From Novisyntrophococcus fermenticellae (GTDB lineage: Bacteria; Bacillota; Clostridia; Lachnospirales; Lachnospiraceae): 64,000 nt of DNA. Position numbers and translations under genes: made by a program. The notes under the pieces were generated by a model that was not told where the DNA came from, did no database searches, and was given only the letters and a program-made list of their open reading frames with translations. The stretch lies in assembly GCF_018866245.1 (NCBI RefSeq), contig NZ_CP076458.1:1612001-1676000 (forward strand). Direction: 5' to 3'. Below, piece by piece: positions 62,573-64,000 of the stretch (its first letter is position 1; each line of letters starts with the position of its first letter).

Positions 62573-63973
62573 TTATCCCCTTTTATATTTTTCGGACAGG
62601 AATTTATGAATCCCCTTAGCTCCGGCTTTTCCGGCACCCATAGCGAGAATTACTGTCGCAGCTCCTGTCACAGCATCTCCGCCGGCGAATACCCCTTCTT
62701 TAGAAGTCTGTCCATATTCTTCATCAGCAATGATACATTTTCTTCTGTTTATATCCAGGCCGATTGTAGTGGAGGAAATCAATGGGTTTGGAGATGTTCC
62801 GAGGGACATGATAACCGTATCCACTTCAATTTCAAATTCTGATCCGGGTACTTCTACCGGACGTCTTCTGCCGGATGCATCCGGTTCTCCAAGCTCCATA
62901 CGGATGCAGCGGATTCCTGTCACCCAATCCTTATCATCTGTTAGAATTTCCACAGGATTCGAAAGTAGATCGAAGATAACCCCTTCTTCTTTTGCATGGT
63001 GGACTTCTTCCACTCTGGCAGGAAGCTCGGCTTCAGAACGACGGTAGATAATATGAACCTCCGCTCCCAGTCTCAGGGCTGTTCTGGCAGCATCCATTGC
63101 AACATTACCGCCGCCTACAACAGCAACCTTCTTACCCATTGCAATCGGTGTATCATAATCACTGCGAAATGCCTTCATCAGATTGTTTCTGGTCAGATAC
63201 TCGTTCGCAGAGAATACGCCATTGGCCTGTTCCCCCGGAATTCCCATAAACATCGGAAGACCGGCTCCGGAACCAATGAATACGGCTTCAAATCCTTCCT
63301 CCTGCATCAGTTCATCAATTGTTACAGATTTACCGATAATTACATTCGTTTCAATCTTAACACCCAGGGATTTCACATTTTCAACTTCTGCAGCTACTAC
63401 TTTTTCTTTGGGAAGACGGAACTCCGGAATACCATATACCAGAACACCACCCTCCTTATGAAGAGCCTCAAAAATTGTCACATCATAGCCAAGCTTTGCA
63501 AGATCGCCTGCACAGGTAAGGCCAGCAGGGCCGGAACCGATGACTGCCACCTTATGTCCATTCTTTTCTGTGGCAGGTGTCGGCTTGATATTATGCTCTC
63601 TCGCCCAGTCAGCCACAAAACGTTCCAGCTTTCCGATGGAAACCGGCTCACCTTTGATGCCCCGGATGCATCTTCCCTCACACTGGCTTTCCTGCGGACA
63701 CACACGTCCGCAAACTGCCGGAAGGGCACTGGATTCGCTGATAATCTGATATGCTTTTTCAATATTTCCTTCTTTTGTCTCTTTTATAAATGCAGGAATA
63801 TTGATGGAGACCGGACACCCTGCAATACACTTTGCATTCTTGCAATTGATGCATCGTGTTGCCTCTTCTCTTGCTTCTTCTTCATCATACCCTAAGCAAA
63901 CCTCTTCAAAATTTGCAGCACGGACCTTGGGATCCTGTTCTCTTACCGGTACTTTTCTTAATACATCTGCCAT
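62573..63973 (-). CDS. gltA: NADPH-dependent glutamate synthase, small subunit
   Basis: A 466-residue iron-sulfur flavoprotein. The N-terminal cysteine motifs CINCKNAKCIAGCP and CGRVCPQESQCEGRC bind two clusters. Two dinucleotide sites follow: VIGSGPAGLTCAGDLAKLG (FAD) and VVGGGNVAMDAA (NADPH). In anaerobic Clostridia this subunit often pairs with an FAD/ferredoxin-binding partner and can act as an electron-bifurcating NfnB-type protein instead. GGAGGTGA lies before the ATG. The stop of an upstream gene overlaps its start. Confidence 0.92.
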   Translation of the reverse strand: MADVLRKVPVREQDPKVRAANFEEVCLGYDEEEAREEATRCINCKNAKCIAGCPVSINIPAFIKETKEGNIEKAYQIISESSALPAVCGRVCPQESQCEGRCIRGIKGEPVSIGKLERFVADWAREHNIKPTPATEKNGHKVAVIGSGPAGLTCAGDLAKLGYDVTIFEALHKEGGVLVYGIPEFRLPKEKVVAAEVENVKSLGVKIETNVIIGKSVTIDELMQEEGFEAVFIGSGAGLPMFMGIPGEQANGVFSANEYLTRNNLMKAFRSDYDTPIAMGKKVAVVGGGNVAMDAARTALRLGAEVHIIYRRSEAELPARVEEVHHAKEEGVIFDLLSNPVEILTDDKDWVTGIRCIRMELGEPDASGRRRPVEVPGSEFEIEVDTVIMSLGTSPNPLISSTTIGLDINRRKCIIADEEYGQTSKEGVFAGGDAVTGAATVILAMGAGKAGAKGIHKFLSEKYKRG

Positions 63974-64000
63974 TACTTGTCACCTCCACACAGTCCACAT
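63973..64000 (-). CDS. C-terminal end of an upstream gene, partial (probable NfnA/SudB-type partner)
   Basis: Only eight full codons are visible, encoding CGLCGGDK followed by TAA, with the last A shared with the gltA start (TAATG). The position and cysteines fit the ferredoxin/FAD-binding partner subunit that usually precedes gltA, but the tail is too short to prove it. Confidence 0.4.

Noticed and set aside
63000..63895. Long plus-strand frame opposite gltA (about 299 codons)
   Set aside because: It is antisense to a gene with complete iron-sulfur and nucleotide-binding motifs, and the translation looks random and rich in Cys, His and Ser.

Overview
The window looks like a chromosomal segment of a spore-forming, low-to-mid GC Firmicute of the class Clostridia, most probably family Lachnospiraceae. 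This is judged from gene content and order, not a database search. The pointers are strong AGGAGG-type ribosome binding sites, the radical-SAM pair followed by RNase E/G and then rplU-prp-rpmA-obg, an L27 precursor with a cleavable N-terminus beside its protease Prp, sporulation genes yqfC/yqfD, SepF, and frequent GTG/TTG starts.

Layout. 1-7815 (+): radical-SAM protein C-terminus, its DUF2344 partner, RNase E/G, DegV, rplU-prp-rpmA, obgE, yhbY, nadD, yqeK and rsfS, a translation/ribosome-biogenesis run ending in a bidirectional terminator. 7877-8533 (-): lexA. 8664-11248: a GH4 glycosidase divergent from an AraC-type regulator. 11249-12241: a degraded patch with a hairpin array resembling an IS200/IS605-type end, a 51-codon gene remnant and one orphan gene. 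12242-16358 (+): an esterase, then a polar amino-acid ABC transporter operon with an attenuator-like leader and a 45-nt structured element present twice. 16593-21287: a stand-alone tyrosine recombinase, a pRiA4b/SEC-C protein and a short FtsH-like protease. 21328-29793 (-): PerM transporter, a Cmk-like kinase, rluD-lspA-aroB-ylmH-sepF-yggS and a HlyD-like membrane protein. 29958-30170 (+): a DUF378 gene. 30263-40525 (-): D,D-carboxypeptidase, an MgsA-like protein, rodA, minE, minD, PBP2, mreD, mreC, a divergent MreB and radC (cell-shape cluster). 40648-51695 (-): two flavoproteins, a PLP enzyme, miaA, mutL, mutS and miaB. 51753-57437 (-): M14 peptidase, proA, 5-FCL, DUF896, proB and two secreted/membrane proteins. 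57440-64000 (-): ybeY-phoH-yqfD-yqfC, DUF2284, PAP2, rlmH, a Dabb protein and gltA.

Most of the window is conserved housekeeping DNA. I see no CRISPR array, tRNA, rRNA, prophage or defence island. The observations most worth a second look are: (1) the attenuator and twice-repeated 45-nt element in the amino-acid ABC operon; (2) a roughly 55-65 bp hairpin family, three copies, two of them flanking proB and showing compensatory changes; (3) an MgsA homologue whose catalytic Asp and His positions are changed to Glu and Tyr, inside the cell-shape operon; (4) an MreB homologue with degenerate nucleotide-binding motifs heading mreCD; and (5) minDE without an adjacent minC.
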